Below, in pieces: positions 52,175-60,939 of a DNA stretch of 64,000 bases. The stretch is taken from assembly GCA_031292035.1 (NCBI GenBank), contig JARLHX010000375.1:124001-188000 (forward strand), written 5' to 3'. Numbering within the stretch: position 1 is the first letter of the stretch; each line of letters begins with the position of its first letter. Under the pieces are notes generated by a model. It was given only the letters and a program-made list of their open reading frames with translations, was not told the DNA's origin and ran no database searches. The stretch is from Negativicutes bacterium. GTDB taxonomy: Bacteria; Bacillota_C; Negativicutes; Sporomusales_B; JARLHX01. Position numbers and translations under genes: made by a program.

Positions 52175-53545
52175 CTACTTCTTACCTAGCAGTTCGACCA
52201 TCTGAGCAATATCTTCCACTTTTTCCAGGGCAAAAACCATATCGACGATTTTATCTTGCTGTTCCAGTGGCAGAACCCCATATGCCAGGCCTTTGAATTT
52301 CCCCACAAGATCCTCAAAGCTGAGGGGATTGTCAAAGTCTCCTTTGGCATTTTTAATGACCTTTTCATAGCGCTTGCCGTCCATGGTCTCCAAAATAAGC
52401 TGACAGCCCCAATTTTGCGGATACAGCGCCGTGAACTCCGGATCGCTGATCACTTCCACTTTCTGCGCCAGGGCCAGCACCGCCTCATCCTTGATCCGTT
52501 CGCTGGTAAACTGCTCGATGAAAGCCGCTCCGTCATAAAGAGCCACCGCCACCGTGTAGGGAATGCACAGCTGGGCTTCGACCACATTTTGGGGTCGCTT
52601 GGTATTGAAACACTGCTTCACTGCGATATCATAGGTGTTCACAATCACCTGCTTGACGTTCTCCGGCTGGATGCCAAACTCTTTGCGCAACTGCAGGATG
52701 GCGTCAATAGGCGGCTGGGCGCTGCGACAGCAGGCAAACGGTTTGCGGTCAACCTTCATGATCTCCCATTCCTGGCCGAGTGCACGGGTAATGACCTCGA
52801 AGTCGTAGTTGGAAGATGCCGCGGCAAACAATCCGCCGTCCTTGGATTCGAGCACCATGCTCGGTCCTGTCATGCCGCCTGTTGCCATAATTGCTGCCAG
52901 AATGCCGCTTTGGGCGGCACGGCCCATATAAAACTTTTTGCAGGTTGCGCCGTCTTCGGTAAGGGCCCACAATCCGCTTGACTGAGTGCCGGCCATACCG
53001 AGCGCGCTCACCGTCTTGCTCTGGTCAAGCCCCATCAATTTGCTGGCCGCCGCAGCCGCCCCGAAGGGACAACAGGTGCCGGTGGCGTGCCAACCTTGCA
53101 GCCGATGGGCAGCGGCGTTGATCCCGGTGCCGATGCGGTAGGCAACCTCATAACCGGCGACCACGGCGCTGATCAGCTGTTTACCTGTCGTCCGGCGATA
53201 GCTGCCCAGCGTCAGGGCTGCGGGAACCACCACCGCACCAGTGTGGGTCTTCGAAGTTTTGTGTACGTCATCCATCTCGATGGCGTGACTCATGGCACCG
53301 TTGATCAGAGTGGCATTCAGCAGTGAGGCCTTCTCACTCATCCCCCAGATAACGCAATCTTGTTGCTGGTCAACCTTTTTCAGTTCGGCTGTAATGCCGG
53401 TTACGTCAGGAAATTTTGCACCTGCCAGAGCCACACCCAGTGTATCGAAAATACACTCTTTGGCTTTATAAGCAACCTTCTCAGGCAAATCGGCAAAATC
53501 GGTATTCACGACAAAATCGGCCAGCTTGCCGGTTACTGTACTCAT
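52175..53545 (-). CDS. MmgE/PrpD family dehydratase-like protein
   Basis: The 456-residue MmgE/PrpD protein is all-helical in its N-terminal domain. Family blocks are DTLGVALAGAK, INGAMSHAIEMDDVHKTSKTHTGAVVVPAAL, ISAVVAGYEVAYRIG and GWHATGTCCPFGAAAAASKLMGLD. KPFACCRSAQPPIDAILQLR is in the second half. Characterised members include 2-methylcitrate dehydratase, cis-aconitate decarboxylase and iminodisuccinate epimerase, so substrates are tri- or dicarboxylates. The residues seen do not separate these activities. The ATG follows a G-rich site. In this cluster it parallels the aconitase-like enzyme, perhaps on a stereoisomer or homologue. Confidence 0.92.
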   Translation of the reverse strand: MSTVTGKLADFVVNTDFADLPEKVAYKAKECIFDTLGVALAGAKFPDVTGITAELKKVDQQQDCVIWGMSEKASLLNATLINGAMSHAIEMDDVHKTSKTHTGAVVVPAALTLGSYRRTTGKQLISAVVAGYEVAYRIGTGINAAAHRLQGWHATGTCCPFGAAAAASKLMGLDQSKTVSALGMAGTQSSGLWALTEDGATCKKFYMGRAAQSGILAAIMATGGMTGPSMVLESKDGGLFAAASSNYDFEVITRALGQEWEIMKVDRKPFACCRSAQPPIDAILQLRKEFGIQPENVKQVIVNTYDIAVKQCFNTKRPQNVVEAQLCIPYTVAVALYDGAAFIEQFTSERIKDEAVLALAQKVEVISDPEFTALYPQNWGCQLILETMDGKRYEKVIKNAKGDFDNPLSFEDLVGKFKGLAYGVLPLEQQDKIVDMVFALEKVEDIAQMVELLGKK

Positions 53546-53605
53546 TTCTTCGCCCCCATTCGCTTGTCACTGGCATACTCTCAAAAAATCCGCGGTTAAA
53601 AAGGG

Positions 53606-54610
53606 TTAGATGTCCCGCGAAAAGCCGTATAGCACCTCTGGATTGTCTACCAGAATCCGGTTCCTGGTGGCTTCATCCGGTGCCCATTCGGCCAGCAGGT
53701 CGAGGAGTTGAGCGTCATCAGGCCAGGGCTTCCGCCAGGAAAAGATCGAGGGATGGGGCCAGTCGCTGCCCCATACCATTCGCTCGGGCGCCCCCTTTAC
53801 AAAGGCCTGGGCCACTTTAGTCACATCGGCGTAGGTCGGCGAACCGACCTTTGTATCCTGATAGGCCCCAGACAGCTTGATCCACGTCTTGCCTTTGTCG
53901 ATCAGGTTGGAAACCACCCGGAAGGCAGGATGATTCACTCCGGCGGGCTGCGGGATATGAGCCAGATGATCAAAGACCAACGGCGAGGGCAACCGCTGCA
54001 GGAGCGCCGCATAGGTCACGACGTCTTCGGCCTTCATCCAGAACTGAACATGCCAGCCCAATTCATTGACCCTCCCGGAGAGCGTTTCCAATGTACCCAT
54101 TAGGTCCATGACCGTCTCAGACGCGATGTTGATACGGATCCCTCGCACGCCGAGCTGGTGCATCTTCTCCAGTTCTGCGTCTGTTATACTATCGTCAACA
54201 ACGACAATCGCCCGGGTTGTCTTCGAGCCCATTTCATCCAGAGCGTCGAGGGTGCAGCGGTTGTCTGTCCCGTAAGCCGAAGGCTGGATGATGACATTGC
54301 GGCTGGTCCCCAGCCTCTTTTGGAGAAGACGGTAGTCGCTGACCGTTCCGGGCGGCTGGTTGCGGGTATCTTCCGGCAAATAGGGAAAACGGGCCGGGTT
54401 ATAGATATGGTGGTGACAGTCGCATGCATAGGCCGGCACCTTGATCCGTGGGCGCTGCGTCCCGGCGGTAAAGGGTGCTTGGACTTCGCCGGCAGCAAGC
54501 ATCTGTTCGGCAAAGCCTGTTGACAGGGGTAATCCGGCCAGCGTCGCCAAGGCAAACCCGGCTCCGGCTCCTTTGAGGAAGGTACGGCGAGAAATCGTTT
54601 TGTCACTCAT
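53606..54610 (-). CDS. Tat-exported amidohydrolase-2 (lactonase-like) protein
   Basis: The 334-residue protein has a twin-arginine signal: SRRTFLKGAG at residues 7-16, then a hydrophobic stretch to about 30. The mature part is an amidohydrolase-2 TIM barrel with CDCHHHIYNP (metal HxH at 66/68), VFDHLAHIPQP and the terminal WGSDWPHP, carrying the active-site Asp. The family includes 2-pyrone-4,6-dicarboxylate lactonase and galactarolactone isomerase, so a lactone or ester of an organic acid is a plausible substrate. Tat export places it outside the cytoplasmic membrane, probably folded with its metal. The ATG follows AAAGGAGG. Confidence 0.9.
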   Translation of the reverse strand: MSDKTISRRTFLKGAGAGFALATLAGLPLSTGFAEQMLAAGEVQAPFTAGTQRPRIKVPAYACDCHHHIYNPARFPYLPEDTRNQPPGTVSDYRLLQKRLGTSRNVIIQPSAYGTDNRCTLDALDEMGSKTTRAIVVVDDSITDAELEKMHQLGVRGIRINIASETVMDLMGTLETLSGRVNELGWHVQFWMKAEDVVTYAALLQRLPSPLVFDHLAHIPQPAGVNHPAFRVVSNLIDKGKTWIKLSGAYQDTKVGSPTYADVTKVAQAFVKGAPERMVWGSDWPHPSIFSWRKPWPDDAQLLDLLAEWAPDEATRNRILVDNPEVLYGFSRDI

Positions 54611-54653
54611 ATAAATTCAGCCTCCTTTATCCTATTTCGACAAATCACTATTG

Positions 54654-55529
54654 TCAGGACAATCCCAGCATCTTGGCAGGATTGACCCTGATCATCTGAT
54701 CGATGCAGTCTTGGCTCAGTCCGGCCTGCCGGAGATAGCTTAGGTGCTGCCCCATAGCGATACTCCAGATGGGATTTTCCACCTGGCCGCCGTCGGTGGC
54801 GATGATGGTCGACTGGTAGCCGACACTCTCAATGGCTTTCAGATTGTCCTCAAAATTAAGGACATAATTGCCATGGCTGACAGGGCGGGCATAACACCGT
54901 TCAAAAAACACCCCATAACCAGAAAGTTCTTTCTGGTCGGCGATGGACATGTTTACAAAGCGATTTTCAGGATGATTGATGATGATTTTCTCGACCCCCA
55001 GCTCTTTGGCCTTTTCCACCACGACGAAAATTTCCTGGGGAGAAAGATGCCCAGTGGCCAGAACGATATTAGCCTTAGCAATTTGTTTCATCACTTCCAC
55101 CAGTGCCGGGACCACCTTGCCGTCGACCACCGACTCCACGCCGCCGGGTTTACCTGCCGCCCGATAGCCGTTGGAGGAATGCATGGTCGGCAGCCAGACA
55201 ATTTTAGCGCCCTGGAAAATAGCCACCTCTACCGCGTCAGGATTGATACCACCCACCTGCGGGTTGAGGGTAACGCCGCCATAGATGCCGATTTCCGGCA
55301 TTAGCTGCTGCAAGATAAAGGCCCGGTCCATGGTCGGCACCACATGGGATTTGATGACAATGGCCCGCGCGCCCACCTTGCGGGCCAGCGCAGCAATTTC
55401 GATATCGTTGTGGCGGCGTTTCCGGATATCGGGATCGGAATGGATATGCAAATCGACAATACCGCTGAGATCCACTTCCGGCTCATACGACGGCCCAAAA
55501 TTTTTGACAATGATTTCGTCCCAGTTCAT
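54654..55529 (-). CDS. DUF6282-type TIM-barrel hydrolase
   Basis: The 291-residue cytoplasmic protein shows VDLHIHSDPDIRKRRHND (metal HxH), VIKSHVVPTMDRA, GGVTLNPQVGGINPDAVEVAI, VWLPTMHS and IIINHPENRFVNM. This resembles DUF6282 and the wider PHP/amidohydrolase group. I recognise the family, not a reaction. There is no signal peptide, in contrast to the following Tat-exported amidohydrolase 43 bp downstream. It may process a lactone, cyclic imide or ester of the same substrate inside the cell. Confidence 0.78.
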   Translation of the reverse strand: MNWDEIIVKNFGPSYEPEVDLSGIVDLHIHSDPDIRKRRHNDIEIAALARKVGARAIVIKSHVVPTMDRAFILQQLMPEIGIYGGVTLNPQVGGINPDAVEVAIFQGAKIVWLPTMHSSNGYRAAGKPGGVESVVDGKVVPALVEVMKQIAKANIVLATGHLSPQEIFVVVEKAKELGVEKIIINHPENRFVNMSIADQKELSGYGVFFERCYARPVSHGNYVLNFEDNLKAIESVGYQSTIIATDGGQVENPIWSIAMGQHLSYLRQAGLSQDCIDQMIRVNPAKMLGLS

Positions 55530-55557
55530 AGTGATCCCTCTCTTTCCTGTTTTTCGA

Positions 55558-57006
55558 TTAGACCAGTCCCAGCCAATGCCAGTAAGTCACATAGAACAAC
55601 AGCCAGACGCATAGCCCGATGAGCACCAGGGGCAGGGACAGGCGGATAAACTCCTTGGATTCAAAGGTGTCTGTGGCATAAGGTATCATGGTTTGCGGTG
55701 AGTTGACCGGCAGCAGACAGCCGAACAAGAGGATATAGGACGCGATATAGGTCATTCCGGCGATCGGCAGATTGGGCGTTTTGGCGCTGAGCAAAAAGCC
55801 CAGAATGGTCGGCACCAGGGCCGCGGTGGCCGATGTACTGCTGGAAAAAGCCATTCGCACAAAGAAGATGGCAACAGCAAAGGAGATCATGATCATAATC
55901 GGTGACATCTCAGTTACCCCTACTGCTCCCAGAGAGTTCTTGGCCATCCAGGTAGCTGCACCGGTTTTCAGCAGCAGTTCGCCCAGCGAGATGCCGGCTG
56001 CAAACAGCAGCATGGTGCCCAGATCCACCTTTTTAGCGACATTCTTCCACTCGGTAACCCCGATGACCGGCGACAGCAACAACATGACCGAAAGGATTGA
56101 AATACTGTTGGCGTCGATTTTGTGCCAGGGTTCGGTGGCCCAGGCCACGATGGTAGCGACAAGGATAAACAGGACTTTCTTCTCTTTTTTATTGATGGGC
56201 CCCAGGGCCTGTAGTTCGCTGTTCACAATCTCTTTCCCGCCGGGAACCTCATCAAATTCGATTGTCAGCATACGGGTCAGCAGAAAATAGGCCGCAATAG
56301 CCAGTACAATGGCAAACGGCTCACCGTAGATAAACCAGTCCAGCCAGGTGACGGTTTTGCCGGTGACTTTTTCTACAAAGGAGGCAGTAACCGGATTCTG
56401 GGCGGCACCGCTCAAAACACCGAGGCCGGAAATGGAGGAGGACAACGCGATGGTCAGCAGCAGCGCCTTGGAAAAACCGCCTTTGCGGCTAAGCTTCAAG
56501 GCGTCAACCAAGCCCAGAGCTATCGGGACCATCGTAGCCGCCCGGGCGGTAATCGATGGGATAAAGAAGGCAAATACGAACATGGCTACAATCATGCTAA
56601 GAATGATATTATTCGTTTTCGTGCCGAAGACTTTTAAGATGGTCAGAGCCATCCGTCTTTCCAGCCCAGTTTCGAGAATGATGGCGGCTAAAAAGAGACC
56701 GGCGGCTACTAAAACCCAGCCGCTGTTGGTAAAGCCGCTCAAGGCCAGGGATATGGCTTTGCTGGTGCCTAGTAATCCCGCCCCAGCACTGGCTGGCGCA
56801 AAACCGAGGGATAAAATGAGAAAAGCGATGATAGCAAGAGCACTGAGTGGATAGGTAATGGCCTCTGATATCCAGACAATGACAGCGAAAACCAGGATCG
56901 CCAGCACCCGTTGTCCATCGACCGACAATCCGGTGAACGGACCGGCAGCCATGATACCCAGCATGCTGAGCAGCGCGAGAACAAGCCAAAACATCTTACG
57001 GTTCAT
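55558..57006 (-). CDS. DASS-family di/tricarboxylate transporter (copy 1)
   Basis: The ~482-residue carrier of the divalent anion:sodium symporter family (CitT/SdcS-like) has about 12 helices. It shows SITARAATMVPIALG and LSGAAQNPVTASFV (first SNT-like loop), then FSSSTSATAALVPTILGFL and LPVNSPQTMIPYATDTFE (second). It is closely related along its whole length to the next gene; both end WHWLGLV/WRWLGLV. The ATG 57004-57006 is preferred to an earlier ATG that overlaps the GGAGGG site. It probably imports a di- or tricarboxylate. Confidence 0.9.
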   Translation of the reverse strand: MNRKMFWLVLALLSMLGIMAAGPFTGLSVDGQRVLAILVFAVIVWISEAITYPLSALAIIAFLILSLGFAPASAGAGLLGTSKAISLALSGFTNSGWVLVAAGLFLAAIILETGLERRMALTILKVFGTKTNNIILSMIVAMFVFAFFIPSITARAATMVPIALGLVDALKLSRKGGFSKALLLTIALSSSISGLGVLSGAAQNPVTASFVEKVTGKTVTWLDWFIYGEPFAIVLAIAAYFLLTRMLTIEFDEVPGGKEIVNSELQALGPINKKEKKVLFILVATIVAWATEPWHKIDANSISILSVMLLLSPVIGVTEWKNVAKKVDLGTMLLFAAGISLGELLLKTGAATWMAKNSLGAVGVTEMSPIMIMISFAVAIFFVRMAFSSSTSATAALVPTILGFLLSAKTPNLPIAGMTYIASYILLFGCLLPVNSPQTMIPYATDTFESKEFIRLSLPLVLIGLCVWLLFYVTYWHWLGLV

Positions 57007-57050
57007 TGTTTGATCACCCTCCATCCTTCATTTAAAATAACAAAAATTAT

Positions 57051-58520
57051 TTAGACTAAGCCGAGCCAACGCCAGTAGGTAAAAGTAAACAAGGTGAATA
57101 GAGCAAAACCGATCAGCGTCATCGGGATGCCAATTCTCGCCATGTCCCTGACCTCAAAGGTCCCTGTGGCATAAGGGATCATATTCTGTGGTGCATTAAC
57201 CGGCAGTACGAAGGAGAAATAGACGGTAAAGGTTGCCAGCACCGTCATGCCCCAGATGGGCAGATCGGGATTGTTGAGACTGAGAAGAAAACCCAGTACA
57301 GTGGGTACCAAGGCGGCGGTCGCAGAGGCGATGCTTGCAAAGGCGAAACGGAAAATGAGCAGTGCCCCGGCCAGAATGATCATCATCACCGGTGGGGACA
57401 AAGATTCCAGTCCCAGCCCGCCGAGCATGGTCTTGGCCAGCCATAAGGCCGCGCCGGTCTTAAACAGCGCCTCGCCCAGCGAGATGGCCACCGCGCAAAT
57501 GATCAGCGTGCCCCAGTCGACCTTGGCCGACATCTCCTTAAATGTGGCGATACCGATATAGGGCGACAGCATCAGCAGCACCGAGACCACGGCCACGCTA
57601 TTTGCGTCGATTCGGTGAATGAAGTCTGTGGACCAAAGCAATATAGTCACCGCAAAGATAATGCCAATCCGTTTTTCCGCAGGACTCATCGGCCCAAGAT
57701 CAATACAGGACTGATTGATACACTGCTGTCCGCCCGGCACCTCCTCAAACTCAAACTTGTTCAGCCTGGTGATCAGAAAATATAACGCAATCAGCATCAG
57801 GGCGCAAAGGGGCATGCCGTAAGCCGCCCACTCGAGCCAGGAAATGGAGTGGTTCACCGTCTGCTGGATGAAGGAAACGGCGATCGGATTGGGAACCCCC
57901 GCGCTGAGAATGCCGATGCCGGAGATGGAGGCCGAGAGAGCCACACAAATCAGCAGATTACGCCCAAACACACTTCGGGGATCGACGTCAAAAACCCGCA
58001 GCACTCCAAGGGCTAATGGCACCACCGTCGCCGCCCGGGCGGTCATGGAAGGAATAAAAAAGTCCAAAACAAACATGATGATGATCATACCGGCGATAAT
58101 ATTGTTCGTTTTCGCCCCAACCAGTTTCAGGATATTCAAAGCAATGCGCCGGTCCAACCCGGTATGTAAGACTCCTGCGGCCATAAACAGACCGGCTCCC
58201 ACCAGTATGAGGCCGCCGTTGATAAAGCCGCCGAAAGCGATGGGAAGGGCTTTACCTGTTCCGAGCAGAGGTCCTGTCAGTCCCTTTTCCGGTGCGAATC
58301 CCAGGAACAGCGTGATGAAAACAACGATCGCCACAGCGCTCACAGTGTAAGGCACGGCCTCAGTCACCCACATGATGACCGCAAAGGCCAGGATGGCCAA
58401 AATACGCTGCCCTGCCACCGACAACCCGGGCAAAGGAGGCATAAAGGCGATGCCGAACATGACAACCAGCGATAATGCCATCCACAACAAGGGTTTATAA
58501 GATAACTTTCTCTCTGCCAC
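57051..58520 (-). CDS. DASS-family di/tricarboxylate transporter (copy 2)
   Basis: The ~489-residue DASS carrier is paralogous to the gene 44 bp downstream. Shared blocks are PSMTARAATVVPLALG, LSAGVPNPIAVSF, FASIASATAALVPTVLGFLLS and LPVNAPQNMIPYATGTFE. I take GTG 58518-58520 as start because GGAGG lies 8 nt upstream; an in-frame ATG at 58589 would add 23 codons with no site. Two adjacent diverged copies suggest either different substrates or a hetero-oligomer. Confidence 0.9.
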   Translation of the reverse strand: MAERKLSYKPLLWMALSLVVMFGIAFMPPLPGLSVAGQRILAILAFAVIMWVTEAVPYTVSAVAIVVFITLFLGFAPEKGLTGPLLGTGKALPIAFGGFINGGLILVGAGLFMAAGVLHTGLDRRIALNILKLVGAKTNNIIAGMIIIMFVLDFFIPSMTARAATVVPLALGVLRVFDVDPRSVFGRNLLICVALSASISGIGILSAGVPNPIAVSFIQQTVNHSISWLEWAAYGMPLCALMLIALYFLITRLNKFEFEEVPGGQQCINQSCIDLGPMSPAEKRIGIIFAVTILLWSTDFIHRIDANSVAVVSVLLMLSPYIGIATFKEMSAKVDWGTLIICAVAISLGEALFKTGAALWLAKTMLGGLGLESLSPPVMMIILAGALLIFRFAFASIASATAALVPTVLGFLLSLNNPDLPIWGMTVLATFTVYFSFVLPVNAPQNMIPYATGTFEVRDMARIGIPMTLIGFALFTLFTFTYWRWLGLV

Positions 58521-58590
58521 CAGGCAAACCTCCTCAAAAAAACGCGCCTTCGAGTTTTTCGACATTTTTTTCTTTATTCGCCCCTCCAAG

Positions 58591-59352
58591 TCAATCGGTG
58601 ATCGCCAGCTTCGGCAGCCAGGTTTGCTCCAGGGTAAGCTCTAGATATCGGGGCTCGTTCGGATTGGCGGCGCCGGCCGGAACAACGATGGTTTCCCGGG
58701 CAGCGGTCAGAGCGACGATTAGGTCGTCAGTCACCTGAAGGGTGCGGTCATGGCCCGGGATAATGATGGTGCCGATATCGCGCACCTTCTTGATGCTTTG
58801 GGCACTGACGGCGAAATCCATGCTTTTATCCACTTTACCAGTTGCCAGCTCGGCCAGGTTTTTCACAGCGTCGCCGCCAAGCACCGTCACCGGCCTGCCG
58901 GCCTCCTTGAGCACCAGAGCCATGCTGCCTGGCGTATGACCGGGAACCAGCAGGGTGTGAACTCCCGGTACAAGTTCGACGTCTTTTTCGACAAGTTCCA
59001 GCCGGCCGGTCTTTTCCAGTGCCGGAAAAAGATGCTGAGGATAGGCGAATTCGTCCGGATCACTGCGAGCCCACTCTGCCTCTACAGCATGGAGGAAGAT
59101 CCGGGCCTTGGGAAAATAGTCGAAGTTGCGCACATGATCGTCGTGAAAATGGCTTAGCACCAACATGGTAATGTCTTCAGGATTCACTCCCGCTTTTTGG
59201 AGGTGCTGACGCACCGTCCCCCGCACATTGGGTCCTCCGGTATCGAACAGGATCTTGTGTTTACCTGTTTCCACATAGACGACCGAACTCCAGGCCAGCG
59301 ATCCGCTCAGCCTTTTGCCCGGAAATCCTTGAACAATCACTTCAATTCTCAT
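58591..59352 (-). CDS. Metallo-beta-lactamase-fold hydrolase
   Basis: This 253-residue cytoplasmic MBL-fold protein has the metal site HFHDDH (68-73), LLVPGHTPGSM (third His region) and IIIPGHDRT near residue 200 (fifth ligand His). The layout resembles N-acyl-homoserine lactonases and other MBL lactonases or thioesterases. No signal peptide is seen. Within a carboxylate-catabolism cluster a lactone- or thioester-hydrolysing role is a reasonable guess only. The ATG follows GGGAGGGG. Confidence 0.85.
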   Translation of the reverse strand: MRIEVIVQGFPGKRLSGSLAWSSVVYVETGKHKILFDTGGPNVRGTVRQHLQKAGVNPEDITMLVLSHFHDDHVRNFDYFPKARIFLHAVEAEWARSDPDEFAYPQHLFPALEKTGRLELVEKDVELVPGVHTLLVPGHTPGSMALVLKEAGRPVTVLGGDAVKNLAELATGKVDKSMDFAVSAQSIKKVRDIGTIIIPGHDRTLQVTDDLIVALTAARETIVVPAGAANPNEPRYLELTLEQTWLPKLAITD

Positions 59353-59414
59353 GGGTTCCCCTCCCTGTCAAACTCGCCTTTCTCACTCAGTCGACAGCTG
59401 TAAGGCCGTCGGTA

Positions 59415-60821
59415 TTACCACAGCCCCAAAACCTTCCACCAGATACTGCCCACTCCGAGCCAGATGACGATATGTGCCAATGAGATAATGAATCCGAGTC
59501 GCCACCAGGTAGATTGTTCGACATAACCGGCACTGAAATAAATGGCCGCCGGACCGGTGCCGAAATGACTCAGGCAACCGCAAACATTGGCAGCGATGGC
59601 TACAGTAAATGCGGCCATAAACGGAGGTACCCCCACCGCCGCCGCGACCACCATCAGCGCGCCGGCCATGGCAGTGGCGTGAGCCACTAGACTGGCAAAA
59701 CCGTAGTGAGAATATAAATACACAGCAAAAACAGCTACTACTGCGATAATCCAGTTCAATCCCTGCAGATAAACCTGGACCCCGTTGGCAAACCATTTGA
59801 TAAATCCGGTAGTATTGAGAAAACCGGCGATACAGATGACGCTGCCTACCCAGATCAATGTTTCCCAGGCCTTCTTTTCCTCGGTCACATGATCCCAGCT
59901 AAGGACATTGGTCAAGAGCATGATCAATATCCCCAATAGCGCAACAGTCGTCGCGTCAATGCCAAAATGCTCGCCTGCCGCCCATAGCGTCACACAGAGC
60001 ACGAACACCACCAGCAATATTTTCTCCTTGCCATTCATCGGGCCCAGTTTTTTGAGTTCTGCCTCGGCCAGTTTCTTGGCTTCAGGCAGTTTCTTCAACT
60101 CAGGGGGATAAAGCAGGTAAATCAGATAAGGAATACCCAGCAACGCAACAATGCCAGGTCCCAGGGCTGCCAAAAACCAAGTCGTCCAGGAAATATCGAC
60201 CCCCAGCGTTTTTCTAGCGAGTTCGGCAATCAAAGGATTGGGTGCGCAAGAGGTCAGAAACATGGCCGATACCACCAGGTCGGCCTGAAAAACGCCGAAC
60301 ATCATGAACGACCCGATGCGCCGGGCGGTGGGACCAGGCCGGGAATCAAACACCTCGCATAAGCTTCTGACAATTGGAAAGAGTACTCCGCCGGAACGGG
60401 CGGCATTCGACGGCGTCGTCGGACCAATGACCAGATCGGCGAAAGCCATCGAATAAATCAGCCCCAGCGCGCTACCGCCAAAGGTACGGGTGATGAGATA
60501 AGCCACCCTTCGGCCTAGGCCTGTCACCGTAAATCCTTTGGCGAACAGAAACGACGACACCACCAGCCACACCGTCGTACCGCCGAAAGCTCCGGCTAAA
60601 ACCTGAGGCAGACTCAGCGTTTTGGTAAGCACAATGATAACCAAACTGGCTAAAGCAACAACACCGTTGGGGACAGGACTCAGGATAAAACCAAAGACGG
60701 TAGCCACAAATACGGCAAACAGGTGCCAGGCCTGCGGTTTTAATCCGTCGGGAACCGGCGCAAACCAGATGCCGACAAGCATCCCCACGGTAATCAACGA
60801 ATACAGGGCTTTGCGGGACAA
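59415..60821 (-). CDS. DASS-family 2-oxoglutarate/malate-type carrier (copy 3)
   Basis: The ~468-residue carrier is of the plant SODiT1 / bacterial CitT-TtdT branch of DASS. It shows TVWLVVSSFLFAKGFTVTGLGRR, IGPTTPSNAARSGGVLFPIVRSL, LTSCAPNPLIAELA and SHYGFASLVAHATAMAGALMVVA near the end. It is only distantly similar to the other two DASS proteins here, so it is probably an antiporter with different exchange partners. The start is TTG (60819-60821) with AGGAGG 7-8 nt upstream; an in-frame ATG lies 12 codons earlier. larA is 118 bp upstream. Confidence 0.88.
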   Translation of the reverse strand: MSRKALYSLITVGMLVGIWFAPVPDGLKPQAWHLFAVFVATVFGFILSPVPNGVVALASLVIIVLTKTLSLPQVLAGAFGGTTVWLVVSSFLFAKGFTVTGLGRRVAYLITRTFGGSALGLIYSMAFADLVIGPTTPSNAARSGGVLFPIVRSLCEVFDSRPGPTARRIGSFMMFGVFQADLVVSAMFLTSCAPNPLIAELARKTLGVDISWTTWFLAALGPGIVALLGIPYLIYLLYPPELKKLPEAKKLAEAELKKLGPMNGKEKILLVVFVLCVTLWAAGEHFGIDATTVALLGILIMLLTNVLSWDHVTEEKKAWETLIWVGSVICIAGFLNTTGFIKWFANGVQVYLQGLNWIIAVVAVFAVYLYSHYGFASLVAHATAMAGALMVVAAAVGVPPFMAAFTVAIAANVCGCLSHFGTGPAAIYFSAGYVEQSTWWRLGFIISLAHIVIWLGVGSIWWKVLGLW

Positions 60822-60939
60822 TATAATTCCTCCTAATACTCTCAACTTTTGCAGCACAAGCTGGCAAGAAAAAAGAATTGTTGGAATCAGTGCTGTGTGT
60901 TGACTAGCAGTCAGAGCTACAATCCCTGGAATATCTGTT

